NCBI GenBank assembly: GCA_014896295.1
Contig: JADBKR010000007.1
Location: 434,001 to 498,000 of the forward strand
Length of the DNA stretch: 64,000 bases
Direction: 5' to 3'
Source of the DNA: Limnochordaceae bacterium
GTDB lineage: Bacteria; Bacillota; Limnochordia; Limnochordales; Geochordaceae
Part shown: piece after piece, positions 28,357-36,364 of the stretch
Numbering within the stretch: the first letter of the stretch is position 1
Layout: each line of letters starts with the position of its first letter
Notes under the pieces: generated by a model
Told to the model about the DNA's origin: nothing
Databases searched by the model: none
The model's input: the letters and a program-made list of their open reading frames with translations, nothing else
Translations under genes and position numbers: made by a program

Positions 28357-29067
28357 TCAGCCCTCGGCCAGCCATTCCATCACGCTCTGCGGCTCGACCC
28401 GGATGCCGGGTCCCATGGTGGTCGAAACCGCCACCCGGCGCAGGTACTGCCCCTTGGCCGCCGCCGGCTTGGCCCGCACGATGGCGTCCAGGAGCGCACG
28501 GAAATTGCGGAGCAGCCGCTCCGAGCCGAAGGAGACCTTGCCGATGGGCACGTGCACGCCCGCCTCCTTGGACGTCCTGAACTCCACCTTGCCGGCCTTG
28601 AACTCGCGGATGGCCTTCCCCACGTCGTTGGTGACCGTGCCCGCCTTAGGGTTGGGCATGAGGCCCCGCGGCCCCAGGATGCGGCCCAGGCGCCCGACCA
28701 GCCCCATCATGTCCGGAGTAGCGATGGCCACGTCGAAATCGATCTGCCCGCCCTGCACCGCCGTAACCAGCTCTTCGGCCCCGACCAGGTCGGCCCCGGC
28801 CTGCTCCGCCTCCCGGGCTTTCTCACCCTTGGCGAAGACGGCCACCCGGACGCTCTTGCCGGTGCCCTCGGGCAACACCACGGTACCCCGTACCTGCTGA
28901 TCGGCGTGGCGGGGATCCACCCCCAGCTTGAGCGCCACCTCGACCGTTTCGTCGAAGCGAGCCCTCGCCGTCTGGACGGCGAGCTCCATGGCCTCCTTGG
29001 GCGAGTACTCGCGGGTACGGTCGACCTTCTGTGCGACCTCCAGGTAACGCTTCCCTCGTCTTGCCAT
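28357..29067 (-). CDS. rplA: 50S ribosomal protein L1
   Basis: The protein has 236 residues, full length. [20 protein letters not shown] and the diagnostic [20 protein letters not shown] are present. L1 forms the mobile L1 stalk that helps move E-site tRNA, and in many bacteria represses the rplK-rplA mRNA. It is 67 bases downstream of rplK. Confidence 0.97.
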   Translation of the reverse strand: MARRGKRYLEVAQKVDRTREYSPKEAMELAVQTARARFDETVEVALKLGVDPRHADQQVRGTVVLPEGTGKSVRVAVFAKGEKAREAEQAGADLVGAEELVTAVQGGQIDFDVAIATPDMMGLVGRLGRILGPRGLMPNPKAGTVTNDVGKAIREFKAGKVEFRTSKEAGVHVPIGKVSFGSERLLRNFRALLDAIVRAKPAAAKGQYLRRVAVSTTMGPGIRVEPQSVMEWLAEG

Positions 29068-29134
29068 ACCGGTTCGCCTCCCGTGGTCCTTGCGGCGCCC
29101 GCACGGCTCCGGGCGCCTCCCACTTCCGTCTCCG

Positions 29135-29560
29135 TCAGCCCTCCACCACGATGCCCATGCTGCGGGCCGTGCCCTCCACCATGCGCACCGCCGCCGCCAG
29201 GTCAGAGGCGTTGAGATCGGGCATCTTGGTGCGGGCGATCTCCTCGACCTGCGCCCTCGTCACCTTGGCGACCTTCTGCTTGTTGGGCACCCCCGACCCT
29301 TTCTCGATGCCCGCCGCCTTGAGCAGCAGCACCGCGGCCGGAGGGGTCTTGGTGACGAAGGTGAAGGAGCGGTCTTCGAAGATGGTGATCTCGACCGGGA
29401 TGATGGTCCCGGCCTCCTTGGCCGTCCGGGCGTTGAACGCCTTGCAGAACTCCATGATGTTGACCCCGTGCGGCCCCAGGGCGGTACCCACCGGGGGAGC
29501 AGGCGTCGCCTTCCCTGCGGGGATCTGGAGCTTCACCTGAGCGGCTACCTTCTTGGCCAT
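29135..29560 (-). CDS. rplK: 50S ribosomal protein L11
   Basis: The protein has 141 residues: [19 protein letters not shown] and [16 protein letters not shown] at the N-terminus, and the rRNA-binding C-terminal domain with [16 protein letters not shown]11 sits in the GTPase-associated centre, where thiostrepton binds, and is needed for RelA-type stringent signalling. It follows nusG by 42 bases. Confidence 0.97.
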   Translation of the reverse strand: MAKKVAAQVKLQIPAGKATPAPPVGTALGPHGVNIMEFCKAFNARTAKEAGTIIPVEITIFEDRSFTFVTKTPPAAVLLLKAAGIEKGSGVPNKQKVAKVTRAQVEEIARTKMPDLNASDLAAAVRMVEGTARSMGIVVEG

Positions 29561-29602
29561 GGCACCTCGTCGCTTCTCCCGTCCGAATCGTCGAACCTTC
29601 CC

Positions 29603-30292
29603 CTAGACCTTCTCGACCTGCTCGAAGTCCAGCTCGACAGGCGTCTCCCTGCCGAACATGGAGACGATGACGCGCAGCTTGCCCTTCTCCACGTTGATCC
29701 CGTCGATCTTCCCCGTGAAGTTGACGAACGGGCCGGAGATGACCCGCACCGGATCGCCGAGGTCGAAGGCCACCCGCGGCTTGCGCTCCTCGTCGAGCCC
29801 CATCTGCTTCATGATGGCCCGCAGCTCGTACTCCTCCAGCGGTACCGGCCGGGCGCCGGGCGACACGAACCCGGTCACGCCAGGCGTGTGGCGCACCACG
29901 TACCAGCTGTCGTCGCTCATGATCATCTCCACGAGCACGTAGCCGGGAAAGATCTTCCGCTTGATGATGCGTTTCTTGCCGCCCTGGAAGTCGATCTCCT
30001 CTTCGGTCGGCACCAGCACCCGGAAGATCTTGTCGTCCATGCCCATGGAGCGCACCCGGCGCTCCAGGTTGGCCTTTACCTTGTTTTCGTAGCCGGAGTA
30101 CGTGTGAATCACGTACCAGCGGCTATCGGGATGGCTCGGAGTAGGATCGAAGCGGACCGCCTCGAGGGGCTCCTCGCCCACCGGCGCGGCACTACCCGGA
30201 CCGGCGGCACCCTGCTGCGTCTCGGACGGCGCCCGGCTCTCCTGCTCCCGCAGGTCCGCGTCGGCATCGCTTGCGTACATCGTGGGATTCAC
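29603..30292 (-). CDS. nusG: Transcription termination/antitermination factor NusG
   Basis: The protein has 229 residues. The NGN domain begins at about residue 58 with RWYVIHTYSGYENKVKANLE, and the KOW domain is at the end (FVNFTGKIDGINVEKGKLRV). The first 57 residues are an acidic, Ala/Pro-rich extension not found in B. subtilis NusG (177 residues). A GTG start with GGGAG 8 bases upstream supports this long form; an ATG four codons in is the alternative. NusG binds RNA polymerase and couples it to S10. Confidence 0.94.
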   Translation of the reverse strand: MNPTMYASDADADLREQESRAPSETQQGAAGPGSAAPVGEEPLEAVRFDPTPSHPDSRWYVIHTYSGYENKVKANLERRVRSMGMDDKIFRVLVPTEEEIDFQGGKKRIIKRKIFPGYVLVEMIMSDDSWYVVRHTPGVTGFVSPGARPVPLEEYELRAIMKQMGLDEERKPRVAFDLGDPVRVISGPFVNFTGKIDGINVEKGKLRVIVSMFGRETPVELDFEQVEKV

Positions 30293-30323
30293 TCTCTAGC
30301 TCCCAAGGATTGCCCCAACCGGG

Positions 30324-30584
30324 CTAACCCCGCAACCCCAGGAGAATGGTCACCAGCGCACGGCCGATCACGAAGTCGACGAGCCCCATCAGCGCCGCCA
30401 CGACGGCTACCGTCACCAGGACGACCAGGGTGTAGGTGACCAGCTCATGGCGGGTCGGCCAGACGACCTTGCGCATCTCGGCGCGCACCTCGCGCAGGAA
30501 GCGGCGCAGTCGATCCCCCAACCGCACCTTGGCCCGCTCGGCCCGGCCTGTCCTCTGCTGAGAGATTGCCATGGCTCCACTCAC
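30324..30584 (-). CDS. secE: Preprotein translocase subunit SecE
   Basis: This is an 86-residue membrane protein. The amphipathic segment with FLREVRAEMRKVVWPTRHEL is the SecE signature, followed by a single membrane helix at about 51-80. It partners SecY (2898-4166). It lies between rpmG and nusG, the conserved order. Confidence 0.95.
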   Translation of the reverse strand: MSGAMAISQQRTGRAERAKVRLGDRLRRFLREVRAEMRKVVWPTRHELVTYTLVVLVTVAVVAALMGLVDFVIGRALVTILLGLRG

Positions 30585-30647
30585 TCCGCCCTCGGCCCCA
30601 ACCAGCTTACCTGCTCCAGGCGCACGCCACGCCGCTACCGGCCAGGG

Positions 30648-30803
30648 TCAGCGACTCTCCTTGTGGATCGTGTGCTGGCGGCACGTCGGGCAGTACTTGC
30701 GCCGCTCCAGCCGATCGGGCGTATTCTTCCGGTTCTTCGTCGTCTGGTAGTTGCGGTTCTTGCACCGCTCACACTCGAGCGTGATGGCCACCCGCACGCC
30801 CAT
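30648..30803 (-). CDS. rpmG: 50S ribosomal protein L33, zinc type
   Basis: The protein has 51 residues from the ATG at 30801-30803 ([20 protein letters not shown]). Two CxxC pairs (in ECERCKN and YCPTCRQ) give the zinc-binding form. It follows the threonine tRNA gene and precedes secE, the usual rpmG-secE-nusG group. Confidence 0.95.
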   Translation of the reverse strand: MGVRVAITLECERCKNRNYQTTKNRKNTPDRLERRKYCPTCRQHTIHKESR

Positions 30804-30867
30804 CGCCTCCGAACGCCCGAAAAATCGGCGCTGCCGCACCCGCTCGACGGCAGCGCCGGCAAGTGTC

Positions 30868-30943
30868 TGGAGCCCGCAGCCGGAATCGAACCGGCGACCT
30901 CATCCTTACCATGGATGCGCTCTGCCGTCTGAGCTATGCGGGC
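30868..30943 (-). tRNA. tRNA-Thr (anticodon GGT)
   Basis: The cloverleaf is complete: acceptor GCCCGCA with TGCGGGC, anticodon stem CATCC/GGATG with loop ATGGTAA, and T arm GCCGGTTCGATTCCGGC. CCA is encoded at 30868-30870. It is the last of four tRNA genes before rpmG. Confidence 0.95.
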
Positions 30944-30988
30944 GCCAGCATAAACCCCCTGCCTCCGGCAGGGCCTCGGCTCCCAAAG

Positions 30989-31065
<77 letters not shown>

Positions 31066-31104
31066 CCGCTTCCCTGGTCCAACCAGGTGTCGCCAGGACC
31101 AAGG

Positions 31105-31190
31105 TGGTGGAGGGGGTAGGATTTGAACCCACGTAGGCTGTCGCCAGCAGATTTACAGTCTGCCCCCTTTGGCCGCTCGGGAACCCCTCC
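31105..31190 (-). tRNA. tRNA-Tyr (anticodon GTA)
   Basis: This is a class II tRNA with a long variable arm. Acceptor GGAGGGG pairs with CCCCTCC, the anticodon stem GCAGA/TCTGC holds loop CTGTAAA, and CCA is encoded at 31105-31107. It is the first tRNA after the promoter at 31228-31257. Confidence 0.94.
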
Positions 31191-31199
31191 ACGCGCCAC

Positions 31200-31220
31200 G
31201 GCCTTCGCCTCGCGAAGGCC
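31200..31220 (-). other. Hairpin in the leader of the tRNA-rpmG transcript
   Basis: GGCCTTCGC and GCGAAGGCC form a perfect 9-bp stem with a 3-base loop. The predicted transcription start from the promoter at 31228-31257 falls at its upstream edge, so it would sit at the very 5' end of the precursor, 9 bases before tRNA-Tyr. It may help RNase P or RNA stability. Confidence 0.5.
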
Positions 31221-31227
31221 GGAGTTC

Positions 31228-31257
31228 ATTCTAGCAGTGCGCTTCGACCCGTGTCAA
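31228..31257 (-). promoter_or_regulatory. Promoter of tRNA-Tyr-fMet-Thr and rpmG-secE-nusG
   Basis: TTGACA (31252-31257) and TAGAAT (31228-31233) on the minus strand, spacer 18 bases. It lies between the first Thr tRNA gene and tRNA-Tyr. Confidence 0.82.
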
Positions 31258-31269
31258 GGCAAAATGGGC

Positions 31270-31344
31270 TGGAGCCGGCGGTGGGAGTCGAACCCACACG
31301 CTCCCGCTTACAAGGCGGGTGCTCTGCCGATGAGCTACGCCGGC
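31270..31344 (-). tRNA. tRNA-Thr (anticodon TGT)
   Basis: Acceptor GCCGGCG pairs with CGCCGGC. The anticodon stem CCCGC/GCGGG holds loop CTTGTAA. The T arm is GTGGGTTCGACTCCCAC and CCA is encoded. It lies 54 bases after sigH and may be read through from it. With the GGT species it covers all Thr codons by wobble. Confidence 0.94.
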
Positions 31345-31398
31345 ACGCTCCTCCGGGCACGGCTACCGGTGCGGCCCTGGCTCTGCTCGGCCGGTCTC

Positions 31399-32055
31399 TC
31401 AGCGTAACATCTCGTCGGCCCTGCGCTCGAGGTAACGCTCGAGCTTGCGCTTGACCCGTTGCAGGGCGTTGTCGACCGATTTTACATGGCGGGAGAGGTC
31501 ATCGGCAATCTCCTGGTAGGACTTGCCTTGAAGGTAGGAGTTGAGCACCTTCCACTCGAGCTCGCTCAAGAACTCGCCCATCTTGGTCTCGATGTCCACG
31601 TACTCTTCCCTGGAGATGACCAGCTCCTCGGGGTCCGACACCCGGGTGCTGGTGATGACGTCCATGAGGGTCCGGTCGGACTCCTCGTCGTAGATGGGCT
31701 TGTTGAGGGAGACGTAGGAGTTGAGCGGGATGTGCTTCTGCCGGGTGGCCGTCTTGATGGCCGTGATCATCTGCCGGGTGACGCAAAGCTCGGCAAACGC
31801 CCGAAAGGAAGCCAGCTTGTCCGCTCGGAAATCCCGGATGGCCTTGTAGAGCCCGATCATGCCCTCCTGGATGATGTCCTCCCGGTCCGCCCCGACCAGG
31901 AAATACGAACGCGCCTTGGCCCTCACGAAGTTGCGGTACTTGTTGATGAGGTACTCGAGAGCCGAATCGTCGCCCTCCTTGGCGTACTCCGCCACCTCTT
32001 CGTCACTCAGATCGGCATACGACTCGAAGTAGTCGCGGTGCGCGAAGACGCCCAA
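31399..32055 (-). CDS. sigH: RNA polymerase sigma-H factor
   Basis: This is the sigma factor of early sporulation and stationary phase. Region 2 (EYLINKYRNFVRAKARSYF, then GADREDIIQEGMIGLYKAIR) and region 4 (SYQEIADDLSRHVKSVDNAL) are close to B. subtilis SigH. The frame is open to an ATG at 32148, but that ATG lies inside the -10 element. I therefore choose the TTG at 32053-32055 with a GGGGG run upstream, which gives 218 residues, exactly the B. subtilis length. It precedes the tRNA-rpmG-secE-nusG cluster as in bacilli. Confidence 0.9.
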   Translation of the reverse strand: MGVFAHRDYFESYADLSDEEVAEYAKEGDDSALEYLINKYRNFVRAKARSYFLVGADREDIIQEGMIGLYKAIRDFRADKLASFRAFAELCVTRQMITAIKTATRQKHIPLNSYVSLNKPIYDEESDRTLMDVITSTRVSDPEELVISREEYVDIETKMGEFLSELEWKVLNSYLQGKSYQEIADDLSRHVKSVDNALQRVKRKLERYLERRADEMLR

Positions 32056-32146
32056 ACCCGATCGCCCCCATGCCCCACCAGGTGGCCCCAGGAACGAAGC
32101 GCGCCGCTCCGGCCCAGCGGACGCGCGGAACGCCGCCGTCGGTGCC

Positions 32147-32176
32147 ATTATACGGCACGTCTCGAAAGAGCGTCAA
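32147..32176 (-). promoter_or_regulatory. Promoter of sigH
   Basis: TTGACG (32171-32176) and a perfect TATAAT (32147-32152) on the minus strand, spacer 18 bases. It lies just behind the rlmB terminator and shows that the far-upstream ATG of sigH cannot be used. Confidence 0.82.
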
Positions 32177-32178
32177 GG

Positions 32179-32239
32179 AAAAGCCCGTCACGGCAAGGGT
32201 TTCACCGGTCTGTACCGGGTTAACCGCGCTGTGACGGGC
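32179..32239 (-). terminator. Terminator of cysS-mrnC-rlmB
   Basis: GCCCGTCAC and GTGACGGGC (32183-32191 and 32231-32239) form a 9-bp stem enclosing a smaller CCGGT/ACCGG hairpin. On the minus strand TTTT follows at 32179-32182. The upstream arm lies inside the last codons of rlmB. Confidence 0.6.
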
Positions 32240-33071
32240 TTCGTCGCGCCGGCCCTTCCCCGAGCGCCTGCTGCCCCACCAGGTGCTGGCGCCGCATCTC
32301 GTACATCAATACGGCACCCGCGACGGAAGCATTGAGGGAGCCGACCTTTCCAAGCATTGGCAGACGCACCAGCACGTCGCACCGCCGCCGGACCAGTGGC
32401 GACAGGCCCTTCCCCTCGGCGCCCACGACCACCGCAACGGCCTGGCCGGCCATGTCGACGTCCCATGCCAGCCGGTCCGCCGAAGGGTCGGCCCCTACCG
32501 CCCAAAACCCCTCCTCTTTGATGCGCTCCAGCGCCTCCGCCACGCTCGATACCCGGGCGACCGGCAGATGCTGCGCCGCGCCGGCGGATGCCCGGACCGC
32601 GACATCGCTGAGGGGAGCCGCCCGGCGCGAGGCGACCACGGCTCCTACGGCGCCGGCTGCATCGGCGCTCCGGAGCAGCGCACCGACGTTGCGGGGGTCC
32701 TGAAGGCGGTCGAGAACGACCAGCATCGGCGGCATGGACGGATGGCCGCCTGCCGCCGGCTCCTTCGCACGCTGCAGGAGCGCTTCGAGTTCGACCCAGC
32801 CGAGGGGGGTCGCGCGAGCCACCACCCCCTGGTGGTGTTCCGTACCCGCCAGCCGGTGGAGAACGGCCCGGGGCACCACCTGGATCACGGCGCCCCGGCT
32901 GCGGGCCGCTTCCAGCACTTCCGTGAGGCCGTGAGCCCCCTGGGCCACCCATAGCCGGTCGACGGGCCGGCCGGAGCGCAGCAGCTCCATGACGGGGCGC
33001 CGCCCCGCGACCAGCTGCGCAGGGTGAGGAGGGGGGAGACCGGCGTCGCCCCTACGGCCGGAGGCCTTCAT
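32220..33071 (-). CDS. rlmB: SpoU-family RNA 2'-O-methyltransferase (RlmB-like)
   Basis: The protein has 283 residues. An N-terminal substrate-binding domain (AGRRPVMELLRSGRPVDRLW) is followed by the SPOUT knot with VLDRLQDPRNVGALLRSADA, VVGAEGKGLS and VRLPMLGKVGSLNASVAGAV. These are the three SpoU motifs including the catalytic Asn-Pro-Arg-Asn environment. RlmB methylates 23S rRNA G2251; that exact target is inferred from family and position (cysS-mrnC-rlmB). The start overlaps the mrnC end by 20 bases. Confidence 0.9.
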   Translation of the reverse strand: MKASGRRGDAGLPPPHPAQLVAGRRPVMELLRSGRPVDRLWVAQGAHGLTEVLEAARSRGAVIQVVPRAVLHRLAGTEHHQGVVARATPLGWVELEALLQRAKEPAAGGHPSMPPMLVVLDRLQDPRNVGALLRSADAAGAVGAVVASRRAAPLSDVAVRASAGAAQHLPVARVSSVAEALERIKEEGFWAVGADPSADRLAWDVDMAGQAVAVVVGAEGKGLSPLVRRRCDVLVRLPMLGKVGSLNASVAGAVLMYEMRRQHLVGQQALGEGPARRSPSQRG

Positions 33072-33486
33072 GCAGCCGGGTCCTCTCCAGGCCGGCTCGC
33101 ATCAGCTCGACGAGCCGCTCCGTCTGCCCCGTGAGGTACAGGTGACCCATCAAAGCCTCGAGCGCGGTGCTGTGCCGGTAGGAACGGTACGGCGCTCCTC
33201 GGGGGTGGTGCCGGAGATGCACGTTACGCCCCCTCCTGGCCACGTCCTGTTCTGCCTCCGTGAGGAGCGGCCAGATGGCATCGAGCAGAGCAGCTTGCCC
33301 CTGCGCGGCCGCCATTCCCAGCACCGTTCGGTGGATCTCCTGCAGGGACGCACCCACGTCCCCGCCCGGGCCGGCCATCCGTTCGACCACCATGGTGCGG
33401 GCGAGGAGCTCGAAGACCGCGTCGCCCAGGTAAGCCAGGAGGGCCGGCCGCCGGGGCACGCCCGGGCAGCTCGAGCCGTTCATCAT
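33052..33486 (-). CDS. mrnC: Mini-ribonuclease 3
   Basis: The protein has 144 residues from the ATG at 33484-33486, which overlaps the cysS stop by four bases. It is an RNase III catalytic domain without an RNA-binding domain: ALLAYLGDAVFELLAR holds the signature Asp, and LTEAEQDVARRGRN plus STALEALMGHLYLTG complete it. Mini-III matures 23S rRNA ends in Bacillota. It is always found between cysS and rlmB. Confidence 0.93.
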   Translation of the reverse strand: MMNGSSCPGVPRRPALLAYLGDAVFELLARTMVVERMAGPGGDVGASLQEIHRTVLGMAAAQGQAALLDAIWPLLTEAEQDVARRGRNVHLRHHPRGAPYRSYRHSTALEALMGHLYLTGQTERLVELMRAGLERTRLHEGLRP

Positions 33487-35045
33487 GCACCCGGCTTTCC
33501 GGCGCCCTCCCTCAGGCGCCACCGGACGCCCGAGGGCGTATCCTCGACGACGAACCCCAGTTGCTCCAAGGCGCGTCGCATCTCATCCGCCTCCGCGTAC
33601 CGGCGCTCCCCCCGCGCCTTCTGCCGCAGATCCAGGATCAGCTGCACCAGGGCGTCGACGAGCTGCTCCCGGCCTGCGGCCGCCGGGCCGGCCTGCCGGC
33701 CAGCGGCCGTCTCGGCGCCGGCGGCAATCACTCCCAGGATACCCATCGCGAACGAGCGCATCAGGGCGTAGGCTGCGGCCAGCACGAGCTGGGACGGAGC
33801 ACCGGCGTCGCATTCCCCCGGCGGGGGGATCCTCTCCAGGAGCGGGTTGACGTCGCGCACGAACTCGAAGACGACCCCCAGCGCCCGCGCGGTGTTGAAG
33901 TCGTCGTCCATGGCCTCCTCGAAGGCGTCGCGCACGCTATGAACCGCCGCCAGTGCCCGCCGCTCCGCTTCGTCTTCTCCCTGCCACCCCACGGGCAGGG
34001 CGTCTTCGAGCCACCGCTCCGCCGGCTGGCGGCCGAGCCCGACGAGGCATGGGGCGAAGGCGCTCAACCGTTGGAACGCCTGGTTGAGCCGCTGCCAGCC
34101 CGGCCGCACCTCGTCGAGGCTGGACGGAGTAAACTCGAGGGGCGACCGGTAATGGGTCGACAGGAGGTAAAACTTGACCAGCGTCCCCGGATAGCGGCTC
34201 AGGATCTCCCTGGCAGTCGTGAAGTTGCCCAGCGACTTCGACATCTTCTCCGCCCGGACGTTGATGAGGCCGTTGTGCAGCCAGTAGCGGACGAAGCCCT
34301 CCCGGCCCTCGTACGCCTCCGACTGCGCGATCTCGTTTTCGTGGTGCGGGAAGATGAGGTCGCTGCCACCCCCGTGGAAGTCAAAACCGAAGCCCAGGTA
34401 GTCGAGGGACATGGCGGAGCATTCGATGTGCCACCCGGGCCTGCCAGGGCCCCACGGGCTGTCCCAGGACGGCTCGCCCGGTTTGGCCGCCTTCCAGAGC
34501 GCAAAGTCGCCGGCATGCCGCTTGCGCTCGTCGACCTCGACCCGGGCGCCCGCCTCCAACTCCTCGGCCCGCTGCCCGGATAACTTGCCGTACGGAGCGA
34601 AGGTCGTGACGTCGAAGTACACGTTGCCGTCGACGACGTAGGCGTGGCCCTTGCGGACGAGCTCCTCGACCATGGCGATCACGCGGGAAATGTGGCGGGT
34701 GACCCGCGGGTAGCGATCGGCGAATTGCAGCCCCATCCGGTCGAGCGCATTCAGGTAGTCCTGGATGAACGTGCGGGCCAGCTGCTCCGCGCTCATCCCC
34801 GTCTGGTGCGCCCGGTCGATGATCTTGTCGTCGATGTCGGTGAAGTTTTGGACGAGGGTGACCTGGAAGCCCTTGTATTCCAGGTAGTTGCGGATGGTCT
34901 GCCAGACCACCGCGGGCCGCAGGTGTCCGAGGTGGGCGTGGTCGTACGGCGTGAGCCCGCAAACGTAAATGCTCACCCGGCCGGGCTCTCTGGGCACGAA
35001 CTCCTCCTGGCGACGGGTCAAGGTATTGTAGACCCGTATAGCCAC
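33483..35045 (-). CDS. cysS: Cysteinyl-tRNA synthetase
   Basis: This 520-residue class I synthetase has [17 protein letters not shown], with the first zinc Cys (29) and the HIGH-type motif HLGH (38-41). It also has [19 protein letters not shown] and KMSKSLGN. Together these give the zinc site and catalytic loops. The C-terminal anticodon-binding part is longer than in E. coli (461 residues). It is the first gene of the cysS-mrnC-rlmB operon. gltX and cysE, which often precede it in bacilli, are absent. Confidence 0.96.
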   Translation of the reverse strand: MAIRVYNTLTRRQEEFVPREPGRVSIYVCGLTPYDHAHLGHLRPAVVWQTIRNYLEYKGFQVTLVQNFTDIDDKIIDRAHQTGMSAEQLARTFIQDYLNALDRMGLQFADRYPRVTRHISRVIAMVEELVRKGHAYVVDGNVYFDVTTFAPYGKLSGQRAEELEAGARVEVDERKRHAGDFALWKAAKPGEPSWDSPWGPGRPGWHIECSAMSLDYLGFGFDFHGGGSDLIFPHHENEIAQSEAYEGREGFVRYWLHNGLINVRAEKMSKSLGNFTTAREILSRYPGTLVKFYLLSTHYRSPLEFTPSSLDEVRPGWQRLNQAFQRLSAFAPCLVGLGRQPAERWLEDALPVGWQGEDEAERRALAAVHSVRDAFEEAMDDDFNTARALGVVFEFVRDVNPLLERIPPPGECDAGAPSQLVLAAAYALMRSFAMGILGVIAAGAETAAGRQAGPAAAGREQLVDALVQLILDLRQKARGERRYAEADEMRRALEQLGFVVEDTPSGVRWRLREGAGKPGA

Positions 35046-35351
35046 CGCTCCCCAGGCTCCTTCCTACGGGCTCCCGGTTTACACGGCTCCGCTCATCGAG
35101 CATATCAGGCCCGGCGCCGCATCCTCAAGGCTTCCCTCCCCTCGACGACTTTTTCTCTCACGAGCGCGCGTCATGGCAGGAAGTCTGGCAGGATGCCACA
35201 AAAAAGGAATACCGCCCGGAGCGCCGGGCGAGTCGGGCCGCCGGATGCCCGGTGGCGTGGCGCTCGCTCGACGGCCGCAGCGGTGGCGCCGCACCACCGC
35301 CGTTCGCGTCAGGCGCGTACCGGTTTTCCCTGGCCGCCGAGGAGGGACCAG
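35046..35351. other. Intergenic region upstream of cysS
   Basis: Apart from the cysS promoter near its left end, I see no supported gene on either strand in these 306 bases. Confidence 0.4.
35099..35128 (-). promoter_or_regulatory. Likely promoter of cysS
   Basis: TTGAGG (35123-35128) and TATGCT (35099-35104) on the minus strand, spacer 18 bases, 54 bases before the cysS start. I see no T-box motif in the leader. Confidence 0.6.
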
Positions 35352-35580
35352 CGTGCGCGTCGTGTTGCTCCTGGGAGCACTCGGCCTGATTGCCGTCATC
35401 GCCCAGCAATGGGATCGGATCCACCCGATCCGTCGTGCGGGCATTCCGGACGCGTCCGGCGCTCCGGCCGGCACGGAGGATTCCTATCTCGACTTCAGGT
35501 TGCTGGCTCGGCGAAGAGCCATACCTCCGGCTGCCCGGCCGGCGGCGCGCTCCACGCCCGCTCGCCGGCAATCCGCCTGA
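35352..35580 (+). CDS. Possible small single-pass membrane protein
   Basis: GTG at 35352 is preceded by AGGAGG with 7 bases spacing. The first 20 residues (VRVVLLLGALGLIAVIAQQW) form one hydrophobic helix, followed by a polar, Arg/Pro-rich part, 75 residues in all. The family is not recognised. The last 86 bases overlap the 3' end of the oppositely oriented metallo-hydrolase gene, so the C-terminus may be artefactual. Evidence is the ribosome binding site plus a clean membrane helix. Confidence 0.35.
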
Positions 35581-36310
35581 CCGACGGGTAGTGGGCGATG
35601 AAGTCGTCCACCGGAGCGAGCGGCCAGCCCGCGATCGCCCGGGTCCGGTAATGCATGGGTACCACCACCGAGGGCTGCAGGGCCGACACGACCTCTCGGG
35701 CGACAGCCGCGTCGATGGTGTAATACCCGCCGACCGGGATCAACAGCAGGTGCACGGGTTTGAGCTGCTCTGCGGTGACCGTCCCGGGCGCCGCTCCCAG
35801 CCGGTGGCCCAGGTCTCCCAGGTGGACGATCCGGACGCCTGCCCATTCCAGCAAGAAGATGCCGTTCTTGCCGCGCGCCTGCCCCTGGCGGTCGTCGTGG
35901 TACGAAGGGAAGGCGCGGATGGCGAGTTCGCCGCCTACCTGCTCGTCGATCGAACGCCAGGTGCCGTCTTTCAAAGCCCGGAAGACGCGAGGCCGTCCCT
36001 GCACCGCCTGTACGTTGTTGTGATCGAAGTGTTCGTGAGAGACGGTGACGACGTCGGCCTCCGCCCGGATGGGCGGGTAGCCCATGTTGTCCGCGAAGGG
36101 GTCGGTGACCAGCCGTAACGGCCCTCGCTTGATCAGGAAAGCAGAGTGTCCCAACCACCGGATCGTGAGGGCCTCGTTCGTGGAAGCCGCCATGGCGCCT
36201 CTCCCTCCGTTGCGAACCCGTCCGAGCGCGGGTGCGAGGGCGGACCACCCGGCCGCCGCACCGGCAGCCCGCAGCAGGAGCCGCCGCCTGCTCAGACTCA
36301 CCCGCCTCAT
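35495..36310 (-). CDS. Metallo-beta-lactamase-fold hydrolase with Tat-type signal
   Basis: The protein has 271 residues. The N-terminus SLSRRRLLLRAAGAAAGWSA has a twin-arginine motif and hydrophobic stretch, so export by Tat is likely. The fold carries TIRWLGHSAF, the metal site SHEHFDHN, HLGDLGH and VVVPMHYRT, which place it with the UlaG/UPF0173-type hydrolases. The substrate is unknown. It follows the TPR gene by 54 bases on the same strand and probably shares its transcript. Confidence 0.82.
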   Translation of the reverse strand: MRRVSLSRRRLLLRAAGAAAGWSALAPALGRVRNGGRGAMAASTNEALTIRWLGHSAFLIKRGPLRLVTDPFADNMGYPPIRAEADVVTVSHEHFDHNNVQAVQGRPRVFRALKDGTWRSIDEQVGGELAIRAFPSYHDDRQGQARGKNGIFLLEWAGVRIVHLGDLGHRLGAAPGTVTAEQLKPVHLLLIPVGGYYTIDAAVAREVVSALQPSVVVPMHYRTRAIAGWPLAPVDDFIAHYPSVRRIAGERAWSAPPAGQPEVWLFAEPAT

Positions 36311-36364
36311 CCATCGTGCCCCCTTCCCGGTTTTCGGACGCTGGACTCGTATGGGCCGGGCTCC

